Of a stretch of DNA of 64,000 nt, positions 1 to 9,088 are shown in pieces. This DNA comes from Nonomuraea jabiensis (lineage in GTDB: Bacteria; Actinomycetota; Actinomycetes; Streptosporangiales; Streptosporangiaceae): contig NZ_JACHMB010000001.1 in NCBI RefSeq assembly GCF_014204795.1, forward strand, positions 806,001 to 870,000, in the 5' to 3' direction. The translations under genes were made by a program, and so were the position numbers. The notes beneath the pieces are model-generated. The model made no database searches, was not told where the DNA came from, and was given only the letters and a program-made list of their open reading frames with translations. Position 1 is the stretch's first letter. Each line of letters opens with the position of its first letter.

Positions 1-81
1 CTCAGGTGGGGCCTATAGCTTTCACGAGCTGCCGGTCACCTGGTGACCCAGCGCGATCACGGAACAGAGCAAGAGGAATCC

Positions 82-1014
82 ATGAACACCTTCCACCCCG
101 ACCTCGCGCTGGCCCGCTTCATCCCCCGCATTTCCACCGGTCCCCGATCAGCACGCATCATGCGCAGGATAAGGCCGCGTCCGGCCCATCCCGGACCGGA
201 CGTGACAGTCAGGGAGCTGGTAGTGCCCGGACCGGCAGGCGCGCCGCCGGTGTCGCTCCGCGTGTTCCAGCCGGCCGGATTGGCCACGCCGGCTCCCGCA
301 CTGCTCTGGACACACGGAGGCGGGTTCATCTTCGGTGCCCCCGAGCTGGACGACCGGACGAACATCGCCTTCGCCCGCCGGCTCGGCATCACCGTCGCCG
401 CCGTGCGCTATCGCCTGGCCCCGGCCAGTCCCGCGCCGGCCGCGGTCGAGGACGCCTACGCCGCGCTGCGCGGACTGACCGCCCACGCGGACGAACTGCA
501 CATCGACATCAGCCGCATCGCCATCGGCGGAGCCAGCGCCGGCGGGGGAATCACCGCCGCCCTCGCACTGCTCGCCCACGACCGCGCCGAGATCCGGCCC
601 GTGTTCCAACTGCTCGTCTATCCGATGCTGGACGACCGCACGACGACCCGAGCCGACATCAACACCCGCGACCTGCGCCTGTGGACCGCCAAAAGCAACC
701 GCTACGCCTGGTCTGCCTACCTGGGCGCCGCCGTCGCAGGCCCGGACGTCTCCCCGTACGCGGCCGCGGCCCGCCGCGAGGACCTGTCCGGCCTGCCACC
801 GGCCTGGATCGGCGTCGGAACCCTCGACCTATTCCACGACGAAGACGTCGACTACGCCCGCCGGCTCAACGACAGTGGCGTTCCCTGCGAACTGCACATC
901 GTTCCCGGCGCCTTCCACGCCTTCGACAAGGTACTCCACAAGGCCGAAATCTCCCGGACATTCTGGCAACGGCAGGCCAAGGCACTGGCCGACGCACTCG
1001 CCGGCTCACCGTGA
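82..1014 (+). CDS. alpha/beta hydrolase, hormone-sensitive-lipase (HSL) family esterase
   Basis: 310-residue carboxylesterase-like enzyme, predicted cytoplasmic. It has the HSL-family oxyanion motif HGGG at about residues 78-81, the nucleophile motif GASAGG with Ser near 152, an acidic residue in GTLDLFHD (Asp near 250) and the catalytic His in GAFHAFD near 280, in the family order. The ATG at 82 is preferred over a GTG at 43 because AAGAGGAA lies a few bases upstream of it and homologues normally start near this point. Substrate cannot be told from sequence; HSL-type enzymes hydrolyse short-chain esters. It reads toward a decayed acyl-CoA synthetase fragment. No copy of the shared 19-bp element is visible upstream. 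Confidence 0.9.
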   Translation: MNTFHPDLALARFIPRISTGPRSARIMRRIRPRPAHPGPDVTVRELVVPGPAGAPPVSLRVFQPAGLATPAPALLWTHGGGFIFGAPELDDRTNIAFARRLGITVAAVRYRLAPASPAPAAVEDAYAALRGLTAHADELHIDISRIAIGGASAGGGITAALALLAHDRAEIRPVFQLLVYPMLDDRTTTRADINTRDLRLWTAKSNRYAWSAYLGAAVAGPDVSPYAAAARREDLSGLPPAWIGVGTLDLFHDEDVDYARRLNDSGVPCELHIVPGAFHAFDKVLHKAEISRTFWQRQAKALADALAGSP

Positions 1015-1050
1015 CACCGGCTGTAGCCGCATGCCCGTCAGCAGCCGCGG

Positions 1051-1412
1051 CTGGCGCGGCCGGCCGCCCCGACGAGCGCGCCGGCGAGGTGCCCGTCGCC
1101 TACGTGACGCCTCGCTCCCGGCGCCACGGCGACCGAGGACGACCTGCTCGGTCGGGCCGCCGACCGGGTACCCCAGCGCGCCGCCGCGCCGAAGGCCGTC
1201 ACCGTGCTCGACGCGCTGCCCGTGACCGACGTCGGCAAGCCGTACAAGCTCGCGCTGCGCGCGACGCGACTCGCCGAGGAGCTCGCCCCGTTCGACGGGG
1301 TGACCGTCGACGCGGTGATCGAGGACGGAACCGTGCTCGCCACCGTCACCCTTCCGTCCGAAGTGGACGAAGCGAAGGTGACGGCCGCCCTCTCCCGCTA
1401 CACCGTTACGCC
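1051..1412 (+). pseudogene. C-terminal fragment of an AMP-dependent acyl-CoA synthetase, frameshifted
   Basis: Only the last 110-120 residues of an adenylate-forming fatty-acyl-CoA synthetase remain. One frame encodes DERAGEVPVAYVT; the next frame continues with ATEDDLLGRAADRVPQ and then LPVTDVGKPYKL, the lysine-containing C-terminal segment typical of this family. The frame changes near 1108-1114, where one extra C in acgcctcgctcc accounts for the shift. The adenylation domain is absent, so this is a relic. Its end near 1412 is approximate. Confidence 0.75.
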
Positions 1413-1658
1413 GGCCCCGCCCTTTTGGTCACCGCCCTCGCCCCGGAGGCGGGGATCACCGCTCAGCTTGGCCATCCCTTTACCGCAAGGAAAGCGCATC
1501 CCGCCCGAGCACGCCCACCACACCGTCCGGCTTGGCCTTCCATTGAACGTCTTAGGGGTCTGGCGCTTCGAACCGGCCCGCACCGGGCCCCGGAACGCCG
1601 GCCACGTGCCGAAACCGTACCGAAGAGCATTCGGCGAGCAACCGAGGTCGAAAATCGA
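1413..1658. other. intergenic stretch, no gene seen
   Basis: Non-coding between the synthetase relic and the tRNA-associated hairpin. Open frames here have no recognisable motif and no ribosome-binding site. Confidence 0.5.
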
Positions 1659-1692
1659 GAAACCCCAGCTCAGGATCCTGAACTGGGGTTTC
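1659..1692 (-). terminator. hairpin terminator downstream of the tRNA-Lys relic
   Basis: Inverted repeat GAAACCCCAG (1659-1668) / CTGGGGTTTC (1683-1692) with a further small palindrome (TCAGGATCCTGA) inside. On the minus strand it follows the 3' end of the tRNA relic and is followed by TCTCGATTTTCG, the usual arrangement for an actinobacterial tRNA terminator. Confidence 0.7.
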
Positions 1693-1699
1693 CGTGCGG

Positions 1700-1746
1700 T
1701 GCGCCGCCAGGGACTCGAACTTCGGACCCGCTGATTAAGAGTCAGT
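1700..1746 (-). pseudogene. 3' relic of a tRNA-Lys(CTT) gene, probable attachment-site scar
   Basis: On the minus strand the anticodon arm (CTGACTCTTAATCAG, anticodon CTT), variable region, T-loop TTCGAGT and acceptor 3' strand GGCGGCGCA are present. The D-arm and 5' acceptor strand are missing; unrelated sequence lies upstream of the anticodon stem. The T-stem is also mispaired (CGAAG against CCCTG). A 3' tRNA half of this kind is what a tRNA-targeting integrative element leaves at its distal end. It would place foreign DNA to the right of about 1746 and resident DNA, with the terminator, to the left. Confidence 0.65.
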
Positions 1747-2130
1747 GGCTCTCGTGTCGGGCGCTTACGCAAAGTGCCCGACGCGTCACTCCGTACAGAA
1801 ATGTCCGTGCCAGGAATGTCCAAAAATGTCGCTTGGTGTTTCGGGGTGCCGTTAGCCGAAGAGCAACCATCGAGCAACCGACGACGTGATTGCGTGGCCT
1901 TGACCATTCCGATTTGATCGGATTTGGAGTATCGGTCTCGCCTAAAAGGCGTTCCCGGAAGTTCCCCTTGGTGATGACATTGTGTCCCCGGGACTGAAAG
2001 CAACAGATCCATCTTGCGCGGCTCTGACCCATGATCGAGAGTTGCGCCGACGGCCGTACAGACCCGTGGCGGGCCCGGCACCGGCCCGCATGGAGTGGTG
2101 TGTCGGCATGCGGGCCGGTGTGCGCGTGGG
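1747..2130. other. non-coding stretch beside the tRNA relic, with a small hairpin
   Basis: No supported gene. A perfect 7-bp inverted repeat GTCGGGC/GCCCGAC (1756-1762 and 1776-1782) lies next to the tRNA relic and could be an integrase-binding or terminator feature. Short open frames lack motifs. Confidence 0.4.
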
Positions 2131-2889
2131 TCACTTCGCCTGGAAGCCGCCGTCGATGTTCAGGATCGCGCCGGCCACGAACGACGCCTTGTCGGACAGC
2201 AGCCAGTGGATGCCCTCGGCGATCTCCTGCGGCCGGCCCATGCGACCCATCGGGTGCATGGCGATGATGGTCTCCTCGTCGTACTGGCCGAGCGTGATGG
2301 CTCGCGCGATGATGTCGGTCTTGATCGCGCCGGGGGCCACCGCGTTCACGCGCACGCCCTGGGAGGAGTATTCAAGACCTGCGGTCTTGGTCAGACCGAC
2401 GACCGCGTGCTTGGTGGCCGCATACGGACCGCTCCACGGGATGCCGTTGAGGCCCGCGATGGAGGCGAGGTTGACGATGGCGCCCCCGCGTCCGCTGGCG
2501 AGCATCTCCTTGATCTCGCGCTGCAGGCACAGAAACAGGCCCATCACGTTCGTCGACAGCATCTCCTGGAACTTCACCGGGTCCGCGTCGGCGATCGCCA
2601 CCGTCTCGTGGGCCAGGCCGGCGTTGTTGACCGCGTAGTCCAGGCGGCCGTGCTCGGACAGGACGGAGTCGAACAGGGCAGTGACGCTCTCCGGCGAGTC
2701 CATGTCCGCGACCACGAACGACGCGCTGCCGCCGTCCTTGGTCAGCTCCATGACTGCCTGCTTGCCGACGTCCTCACGTCGCCCGCTCAGGACGACGTGC
2801 ACACCATCCGCCACCAGCAGGTTCGCGGTCTCCTTGCCGATGCCGGTCGCGCCGCCGGTGATGACTGCAACCTTCTTGTCGCTGCTCAT
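2131..2889 (-). CDS. SDR family NAD(P)-dependent oxidoreductase
   Basis: 252-residue classical short-chain dehydrogenase/reductase. Cofactor motif TGGATGIGK at about 11-19, NNAG near 88-91, catalytic Ser near 143, YxxxK at Tyr156/Lys160, and the late motif VAPGAIKTD. Length is normal for the family. The start is set by AAGGGGGAACCCC just upstream of the ATG at 2889. A copy of the shared 19-bp element lies about 240 bp upstream (3132-3150) in the orientation seen at other members, so it is probably part of that regulon. Substrate unknown. Confidence 0.92.
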   Translation of the reverse strand: MSSDKKVAVITGGATGIGKETANLLVADGVHVVLSGRREDVGKQAVMELTKDGGSASFVVADMDSPESVTALFDSVLSEHGRLDYAVNNAGLAHETVAIADADPVKFQEMLSTNVMGLFLCLQREIKEMLASGRGGAIVNLASIAGLNGIPWSGPYAATKHAVVGLTKTAGLEYSSQGVRVNAVAPGAIKTDIIARAITLGQYDEETIIAMHPMGRMGRPQEIAEGIHWLLSDKASFVAGAILNIDGGFQAK

Positions 2890-3399
2890 GATGGGGTTCC
2901 CCCTTGAGTGATCGCTGATCGCGCGTTCTGTCGGCTTCCGCTCGGCCATAACAGACGTGCCGCAGCAGGGCGAAGGACGGGTGCGTGCCGGAGCGATCTC
3001 GGACACGACCGCATTCCACGTGGCTGCGGAGGGTTTTTGCGTAAGTACGCCCGTTCATGTCAAAGTCTTCGAAAGCCGAGGCCCTGCGGTGCCAGGGCCG
3101 AGCCTCACTCTGGTATGCCGGGCCGATCGGGCACATCAGTCATTTGACGGTGAGTCACATCTGCCAGAATCGAAGGCAGGCGCGCTGCCCCTGACACGCT
3201 GAGCGGCTCTGATGCCCAAGCTCATCGAGACCCGCAACCATCAGAACTCTGGACAGGCGACTCACCGCCAGGGGTCTTCTGGTTCGCCGGGGAGCGCCAT
3301 CCAGTCCCGCGCCGAGCCCCGCAACGTCACAGACGTCGCGAAACGACTCGTCGGACCCGATGCGGAGATCCTAATGGGAGGGGGCGCTCCGCATCCGAA
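2890..3399. other. intergenic region carrying the regulon element
   Basis: About 0.5 kb between the SDR start and the end of the AraC-type gene. No convincing gene. It contains the 19-bp regulatory element at 3132-3150 and a box-2 copy near 3110; otherwise nothing was recognised. Confidence 0.5.
3132..3150 (-). promoter_or_regulatory. regulon element copy 1 (upstream of SDR)
   Basis: Plus strand CACATCAGTCATTTGACGG; in gene sense CCGTCAAATGACTGATGTG. Core GTCA-N2-TGAC is palindromic. In gene sense a second box AGTGAG follows 22 bp after GATGTG, as in other copies. The site faces the SDR gene at 2889. Confidence 0.65.
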
Positions 3400-4398
3400 T
3401 CAAGACTCTGAGATGGAGCCCGTGCGCGCCAAGGCCGGACCAGCCCTGTGCGCACTCTGACCACCACGCGCCGTTCTGATCCGGCGGCGGTACTCGCGCG
3501 GGGACGCGCCGGTGACCCGCTTGAACGCGTTGCTCAGTGTGCTCTCCGAGCCGTACCCGACCATGCGGGCGATCGTCGCCACCGTGTCATCGCCACGGCG
3601 CAGGCGGTCGGTGGCCAGTTCGATCCGCCAGCAGGTCAGGTAGTCCAGCGGACTCTGCCCGACGGACTGCTTGAAGCGGGCCGCGAGTGTCGACCTGGAC
3701 ACCGCCGCGATCTCGGCCAGTTCCGCCACCGTCCAGGTGTGGGCCGGACGTGCGTGCATGGCCTGGAGCGCCGGGGCCACGATCGGGTCGGTGAGCCCGG
3801 CCAGCCAGCCGGACGCCGCGCTTGCCCCGGCGACGGCCAGGTGCAGGCGCAGCAGGTGGATCAGCATGATCAAGGCGAGGTGCTCAGTGACCAGTGTCGA
3901 GGCCAGCGACTGATCGCGCAGCTCCGCGTCGATCTGCTCAAGCGCCCAGCGTACGGTCGCGGCCTCGGTGGTGCGGCCGGGCACATGGATCACTGGCGGC
4001 AGCACGTCGAGCAGCAGTTCGCGCGCCCGCTCGCCGAAGTCGAACCGGCCGCCGATGAAGACCGCGTCCTCGCCGGTCCCCACCCGGGCAACGCCGTCGG
4101 TGGCCGACGCGAAGATCGGGCCGGCCGGGACCGGCCGCAGCCCTGGACGGCTGGCCATGGTGAAGGCGCGTGGCCGGGTGAGCAGGAAGCAGTCGCCCTC
4201 GGCCAGCTCGATCGGCTCCGGTACGCCGTCGACGCCGAGCAGGCAGCCGCCGCGGCGCACCGCGACGAACTTGACCGCCGATGGCGGCTCGTACGACAGC
4301 GCCCACTCACCGCCGGCCACCAGCCTGACGGACAGGCGGCTGGTCGTGCCGACGAGGGCGAGGATGTCTTCGAGGGGATCGGTTTGCTGGACGCTCAC
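3400..4398 (-). CDS. AraC family transcriptional regulator with cupin-type N-terminus
   Basis: 332 residues. The first about 190 form an AraC-binding/cupin-type sensor region (PPSAVKFVAVRRGGCLL and following). The last about 100 form the double helix-turn-helix DNA-binding domain: TWTVAELAEIAAVSRSTLAARF, then the AraC signature VATIARMVGYGSESTLSNAF and GASPREYR. It is divergent from the SDR gene at 4459 with 60 bp between them, the usual arrangement for a regulator and its target. TTGGAC (4408-4413) and GTCCAA (4429-4434) form an inverted repeat in that gap and may be its operator. Effector unknown. It is also one candidate regulator of the wider regulon. Confidence 0.9.
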   Translation of the reverse strand: MSVQQTDPLEDILALVGTTSRLSVRLVAGGEWALSYEPPSAVKFVAVRRGGCLLGVDGVPEPIELAEGDCFLLTRPRAFTMASRPGLRPVPAGPIFASATDGVARVGTGEDAVFIGGRFDFGERARELLLDVLPPVIHVPGRTTEAATVRWALEQIDAELRDQSLASTLVTEHLALIMLIHLLRLHLAVAGASAASGWLAGLTDPIVAPALQAMHARPAHTWTVAELAEIAAVSRSTLAARFKQSVGQSPLDYLTCWRIELATDRLRRGDDTVATIARMVGYGSESTLSNAFKRVTGASPREYRRRIRTARGGQSAHRAGPALARTGSISES

Positions 4399-4407
4399 TC
4401 AACTATG

Positions 4408-4434
4408 TTGGACCATGGAGCATTCCAAGTCCAA
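4408..4434. promoter_or_regulatory. inverted repeat between divergent AraC-type and SDR genes
   Basis: TTGGAC and GTCCAA, 6-bp arms with 15 bp between, in the 60-bp divergent intergenic region. Possible operator; arms are short, so this is tentative. Confidence 0.3.
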
Positions 4435-4458
4435 ACGCCGCTCCTTACCGTTGCTGTC

Positions 4459-5370
4459 ATGACACGTATATCCACCCCGTTCAACGCCAAGACCACCGCC
4501 TACGAGATCCTCACCGGAGTCGACCTCACCGGGCGGCGGATCATCGTCACCGGCGGAGCCTCCGGGATCGGCCTGGAGACCGTACGGGCGCTGCGGGGTG
4601 CGGGGGCCGAGGTCACTGTCGCCACCCGCCACCCGACCGGCGGCCGGCGAGCCTTGGACCTGAGCGATCCCGGCTCGGTGCGCGCGTTCGTCGACGATTG
4701 GAGCGGGCCGGTGCACGTGATCGTGGCGAACGCCGGGATCATGGCTCTGCCTGCCCGCCAGGTCGCCGCCAACGGCTGGGAGTTGCAGCTGGCGACGAAC
4801 TTTCTCGGGCACTTCGCACTGATCACCGGTCTGCGGGAGAACTTGCGGCAGGCCGGCGACGCGCGGGTTGTCATGGTGAGTTCGGGCGCTCAGCTGCGGG
4901 CCCCGTTCGACTTCGACGATCCGCATTTCGAGCGCCGCCCGTACGATCCGTGGGTCGCGTACGCGCAGTCGAAGACGGCCGACGTGCTGCTCGCGGTCGG
5001 CGCCGCCCGGCGTTGGGCCACCGACGGAATCACCGCGAACGCGCTCGAGCCCGGATACATCCACACCAACCTGCAGCGGCACCTCGACAAGGACACCATG
5101 CGAGCAGCGGGCGCGATGGACGACGAGGGGAACCTGGTGACCCCCGATTACTACAAGACCCCGGAGCAGGGTGCCGCCACCTCGGTGCTGCTCGCCGGGT
5201 CGCCGCTGCTGGACGGCGTGACGGGCCGGTTCTTCTCCTCTGAGAACCAGGAGGCCGAGGTGGTGCGGGGCGGTACGGGCGCGAGCGCGGGTGTGGCCAC
5301 CTGGTCGGTGGACCCGGACGCCGCTGACCGTCTCTGGGCCTACGCGCTCACAGCGACAGCGGGCCACTGA
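4459..5370 (+). CDS. SDR family NAD(P)-dependent oxidoreductase (retinol-dehydrogenase-like)
   Basis: 303 residues, in the length range of the longer SDRs that resemble light-dependent protochlorophyllide reductase and retinol dehydrogenases. TGGASGIGLE near 31-40, NAGIM at 91-95, SSGAQ with Ser at 141-142, and YAQSK with Tyr168/Lys172. No obvious Shine-Dalgarno precedes the ATG at 4459, so it may be translated from a short leader. Divergently arranged with the AraC-type regulator, which probably controls it. Confidence 0.9.
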   Translation: MTRISTPFNAKTTAYEILTGVDLTGRRIIVTGGASGIGLETVRALRGAGAEVTVATRHPTGGRRALDLSDPGSVRAFVDDWSGPVHVIVANAGIMALPARQVAANGWELQLATNFLGHFALITGLRENLRQAGDARVVMVSSGAQLRAPFDFDDPHFERRPYDPWVAYAQSKTADVLLAVGAARRWATDGITANALEPGYIHTNLQRHLDKDTMRAAGAMDDEGNLVTPDYYKTPEQGAATSVLLAGSPLLDGVTGRFFSSENQEAEVVRGGTGASAGVATWSVDPDAADRLWAYALTATAGH

Positions 5371-5479
5371 ACCGAAGCGTCGTCACCGGCACGTCCAGCC
5401 GCGCTCGCCGATCGCCTCCATCTCGGCACGCACCCCTCAAAGCGGCCGTCATATCGAATGAGAATTGGAGCCACCCTTC

Positions 5480-6148
5480 ATGACTACTGTGATGCTTGTC
5501 CACGGCGCCTGGCACCAGCCGAGCAGTTGGGCGCGGCTTGAGGCCGAGTTGCACGCTCTCGGCTATGACACGCGCACGCCGGGGCTCCCGAGCGCCGGTG
5601 AACATCCCACCGCAGGCATGCATGATGACGCCGCCGTACTGGCCGCGGAACTGGCGTCGGTCGCAGGACCGGTCGTGCTGCTCGGGCACTCCTACGGGGG
5701 CATCCCGATCACCGAGGCCGCCGCCGGAGCGAGCAATGTTGATCGGCTGATCTACCTCGCCGCCTACATGCCGGACAAGGGACAGTCGATGTACGCCATC
5801 CACGGCCTCCCCGACCCCGAAGACACAAGCGGCCTGTTCCCGCTCGGCGACGAACCGCGTGTCTCGCTCTACGGCGATCTGCCCGACGCGGAGGCCGAGC
5901 AGGCGGTGAGCAAGCTGGTCAACCAGACCCTCCGATCGTTCGCGGAGAAGGTCGACGCAGCCGCCTGGCGGAGCGTTCCATCCACTTACATCATCACGGA
6001 GCAGGACAAGGCCATCCCCCCCGCACTGCAGGAGCAGATGGCGGCCCAAGCAGCCGAGATCCACCGGCTCCCCGGCGGTCATTCGCCGTTCCTGTCCCAG
6101 CCACGCCGGCTGGCCGCCCTCATCGACGAGATCGTACGGCGGGCCTGA
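5480..6148 (+). CDS. alpha/beta hydrolase
   Basis: 222 residues with no signal peptide. HGAWH near 8-12 forms the oxyanion region, GHSYGG gives the nucleophile Ser71, and GGHSPF near the C-terminus gives the catalytic His. Closely resembles the products at 25594-26280 and 41876-42682, which share the HGA..., HSYGG and AGHSPF/S-type signatures, so the window carries at least three paralogues of this esterase/haloperoxidase-like group. An LAL regulator gene follows 87 bp downstream on the same strand. A degenerate half of the shared element (CCGTCAT) lies near 5445 but is too weak to call. Confidence 0.88.
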   Translation: MTTVMLVHGAWHQPSSWARLEAELHALGYDTRTPGLPSAGEHPTAGMHDDAAVLAAELASVAGPVVLLGHSYGGIPITEAAAGASNVDRLIYLAAYMPDKGQSMYAIHGLPDPEDTSGLFPLGDEPRVSLYGDLPDAEAEQAVSKLVNQTLRSFAEKVDAAAWRSVPSTYIITEQDKAIPPALQEQMAAQAAEIHRLPGGHSPFLSQPRRLAALIDEIVRRA

Positions 6149-6235
6149 ACTCCCTGGCTCCCGGCCACCAGCGAGAAATTGCCGATACCTTTGCGCTCGT
6201 GGCATCATCCGCGCTGGTGAAAGGATGTGTTGGTG

Positions 6236-9001
6236 ATGCCGAGTTTGAAAGGCGCGCCCGCCGGGTTGGTCAACCGGATCGGTGAGCGGGAAACTCTCCT
6301 CGGATTTCTCAATGCCGTTCGCGAGGGTAAGGGACGGGCCCTCGTCCTGAGCGGGGACGCGGGGCTCGGCAAGACAGCACTGCTCGACGATATGGCGGCC
6401 AGGGCGCGCGGATTCAGGGTGCTGCGGGTGTCGGGCATGCAGTCGGAGATGGAGCTGGCCTTCGCCGGGCTGCACCAACTGTGCGGCCCGCTGCTGGAGC
6501 GGGTGGAGGTGCTGCCCAAGCCGCAGCAGCTGGCCTTGCGGACCGCGTTCGGGTTGGCGGAGGGTCCGCCTCCTGCACGGTTCATGGTGGGGATGGCCGT
6601 CCTCAGCCTCCTGTCGGAGGTCTCCAGGGAGCAGCCGCTGCTCTGCGTGGCAGATGATCTGCACTGGCTGGACCGGGCGTCGGCGCAGGCACTCGGCTTC
6701 GTCGCGCGCAGGCTCGGGGCCGACCCGATCGGCATGGTGTTCGGGGCGCGAACTCCGACCGACGAGGTGGCCGGAGTTCCTGAGCTGCGCATCGACGGGC
6801 TGGCCGATCAGCACGCGCACGAACTGCTGGCCACCGCGCTGACCGGGCCGCTCGACCTGCGGGTACGGGATCAGATCGTGGCCGAGACACGGGGCAATCC
6901 GCTGGCGTTGTTGGAGCTGCCGCGGACGATGTCCAGGGAGGAACTGGCCGGCGGATTCGGATTTCCTGGAACGGCTCCGCTGTCGGGACGGATCGAGGAG
7001 AGTTTCGCCCGGCAGCTGGATGCGCTGCCCGGTGACACCAGGCTGCTGATCTGCCTGGCTTCGGCCGAGCCCTCGGGCGAGGCGAAGCTGATCTGGCGGG
7101 CCGCGGGCCTCCTCGGGATCTCGCACGTGGCGGCCCGGCCCGCGACGGAGTCGGGACTCGCCGACTTCGGGCATCGGATCAGCTTCCGGCATCCGCTGCT
7201 CCGAAGGGCCGCCTACCGGTCGGCGACGGCCGAACAGCGGCGTGCCGTCCATCGAGCGCTGGCGGAGTCGACCGATCCGGTCGCCGATCCGGATCGCCGG
7301 GCATGGCACCGAGCGCAGTCCACGGACGGGCCGGACGAAGACGCCGCGGCCGACCTCGAACGCTCCGCGAGCAGGGCTCAAGCCCGTGGCGGACCCAACG
7401 CGGCGGCAGCGTTCCTGGAGCAGGCCGCCGCCCTGACCGTCGACCCGGCGCGCCGGAGCGACCGCATGCTCGCCGCCGCGCAGGCCAACCTGCAGGCCGG
7501 CTCCTACGATCGCGTACTCGAACTGCTCGCGATCGTGCAGGCGGAACCGCTGACGGAGCTGCAGAGTGCCCGCGCGGACTTGCTGCGCGGAAATGTCGCC
7601 TTCACCTCCGGACTGGGCAAGGATGCCCCGCCACTGCTGCTGAAGGCGGCCAAGCGACTTGAACCGCTCGACCTCGACCTGGCTCGCGAGACCTATTTGA
7701 AAGCGTGGATGGCCGCGATGTTCGCGGGTGACCTCGCGAACGGCGGAAGCCTGGCGGACGTGTCCCAGGCGGCCCGCCGCCTGCCGGTGTCGGCACACCC
7801 GGATGAGGCCGAACTCGTCCTCGACGCGCTGGCGCGAGTGATCGTGGAGGGCCCGGCCGCCGCGGCACCGGTCCTGCGCAGAGCGGTGAGCGCGATCGTC
7901 GACGCCTCCCTCACCCCCGACGAGGTACTGCGCTGGGGCTGGTTCGCGCACGCCGCCGCCATCGGCAGCTGGGACTTCACCAACTGGCGCTTCCTGCTCG
8001 ATCGGGAGCTGAAGGTGCTGAGGACGGTGGGCGCGTTCGACCTGATGCCCATCGTGCTGGCCACGCTGGGGACCGTGACCACCTGGTCAGGCGAGTTCGC
8101 GACGTCCGCGGCCATGTTCGCCGAGGCCGAGACGATCTGCGAGGCGACCGGGGCGCCCGCGGCCGCCTTCGGCCCGACGATGCTCGCCTGCCTGCGCGGC
8201 GACGAGGAGAAGGCCGTCCCGCTCCTCCGCTCGATGATCGCCGAGACGCAGGTGACCGGTCAGGGATTGAGCGTGACGTACGCGAACTGGGTGGCAGCGG
8301 TTCTCTACAACGGGCTCGGCCGCTACCAGGAGGCACTGGCCGCCGCCGTCGAGTCGAGCGAGAGTTCCTCCGACTTGTTCGTCGCTCTGTGGTCGCTGCC
8401 CGAACTGGTCGAAGCCGCCGCCCGTACCGGGGACGTCGGGGCCGCCGAAGCGGCCCTCGCCCGGCTGGCCGAGTCGACGACGGCCGGCGGTACAGATGTG
8501 GGGCTCGGCCTGGAAGCCCGTTCGCGCGCGCTGCTCAGCGCCGGAGACGTCGCCGAGCGGCACTATGTGGAGGCCGTCGACCGGCTCGGCCGGACCCCGC
8601 TGCGGCCCGAGTTGGGCCGGGCGCACCTGCTCTACGGCGAGTGGCTTCGCCGGGACAACCGCCGCGTGGACGCCCGGCGACACTTGAAGATCGCTCACGA
8701 GATGTTCACCGATCTGGGGATGAGGGCGTTCGCCGAACGCACCCGCCGCGAACTGCTGGCGACAGGCGAACGGGTCCGGCAAAGCGCGGTGGAGAGCGAG
8801 AGCGCCCTCACAGCTCAGGAAACGTTGATCGTACGCCTCGCGTCCGAAGGCCTCACGAATCCGGAGATCGGCGCTCAGCTGTTCCTCAGCGCTCGCACCG
8901 TCGAGTGGCACCTGCGGAAGGTCTACGGAAAACTCGGCATCACCTCCCGCCGCCAGCTCGCCGCCGCCCTGAACCAGAACGGCGATCTGCCGGACCGCTA
9001 G
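6236..9001 (+). CDS. LuxR family large ATP-binding regulator (LAL), first of three
   Basis: About 921 residues. N-terminal AAA/STAND ATPase with Walker A GDAGLGKT at 40-47 and Walker B-like LLCVADDLHWLD near 135-146. A long alpha-helical TPR-like middle region follows, then a C-terminal LuxR helix-turn-helix near 860-905 (LTAQETLIVRLASEGLTNPE, then RTVEWHLRKVYGKLGI). LAL proteins activate neighbouring catabolic or secondary-metabolism genes in response to a ligand. AAGGA at 6221-6225 favours the ATG at 6236 (or GTG 6233) over GTG 6227. The following gene is convergent (Dps). Confidence 0.9.
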   Translation: MPSLKGAPAGLVNRIGERETLLGFLNAVREGKGRALVLSGDAGLGKTALLDDMAARARGFRVLRVSGMQSEMELAFAGLHQLCGPLLERVEVLPKPQQLALRTAFGLAEGPPPARFMVGMAVLSLLSEVSREQPLLCVADDLHWLDRASAQALGFVARRLGADPIGMVFGARTPTDEVAGVPELRIDGLADQHAHELLATALTGPLDLRVRDQIVAETRGNPLALLELPRTMSREELAGGFGFPGTAPLSGRIEESFARQLDALPGDTRLLICLASAEPSGEAKLIWRAAGLLGISHVAARPATESGLADFGHRISFRHPLLRRAAYRSATAEQRRAVHRALAESTDPVADPDRRAWHRAQSTDGPDEDAAADLERSASRAQARGGPNAAAAFLEQAAALTVDPARRSDRMLAAAQANLQAGSYDRVLELLAIVQAEPLTELQSARADLLRGNVAFTSGLGKDAPPLLLKAAKRLEPLDLDLARETYLKAWMAAMFAGDLANGGSLADVSQAARRLPVSAHPDEAELVLDALARVIVEGPAAAAPVLRRAVSAIVDASLTPDEVLRWGWFAHAAAIGSWDFTNWRFLLDRELKVLRTVGAFDLMPIVLATLGTVTTWSGEFATSAAMFAEAETICEATGAPAAAFGPTMLACLRGDEEKAVPLLRSMIAETQVTGQGLSVTYANWVAAVLYNGLGRYQEALAAAVESSESSSDLFVALWSLPELVEAAARTGDVGAAEAALARLAESTTAGGTDVGLGLEARSRALLSAGDVAERHYVEAVDRLGRTPLRPELGRAHLLYGEWLRRDNRRVDARRHLKIAHEMFTDLGMRAFAERTRRELLATGERVRQSAVESESALTAQETLIVRLASEGLTNPEIGAQLFLSARTVEWHLRKVYGKLGITSRRQLAAALNQNGDLPDR

Positions 9002-9088
9002 ATCCGAAACTCACCCTGCCGGTTCGCACCCAGGCTCTCGGGTGTGGCACCGGGCGCAACGGTTGGATGTGTCGGTCTCTCGGTGTGG

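Noticed and set aside
1756..1782. Hairpin beside the tRNA relic as a possible second tRNA half
   Set aside because: Stem of 7 bp only, no anticodon or T-loop sequence.
3448..4458. Plus-strand extension of the SDR gene upstream to 3448
   Set aside because: It is antisense to the AraC regulator; the SDR fold begins after the ATG at 4459.
5440..5465. Possible ninth regulon element upstream of the hydrolase at 5480 (GGCCGTCATATCGAATGAG)
   Set aside because: Only the left arm matches; TGAC and GATGTG are absent.
5348..7951. 867-codon open frame on the minus strand across the hydrolase and LAL-1
   Set aside because: Antisense to two well-supported genes; composition is Arg/Gly/Gln-rich as expected from the complementary strand of high-GC coding DNA, and there is no motif.
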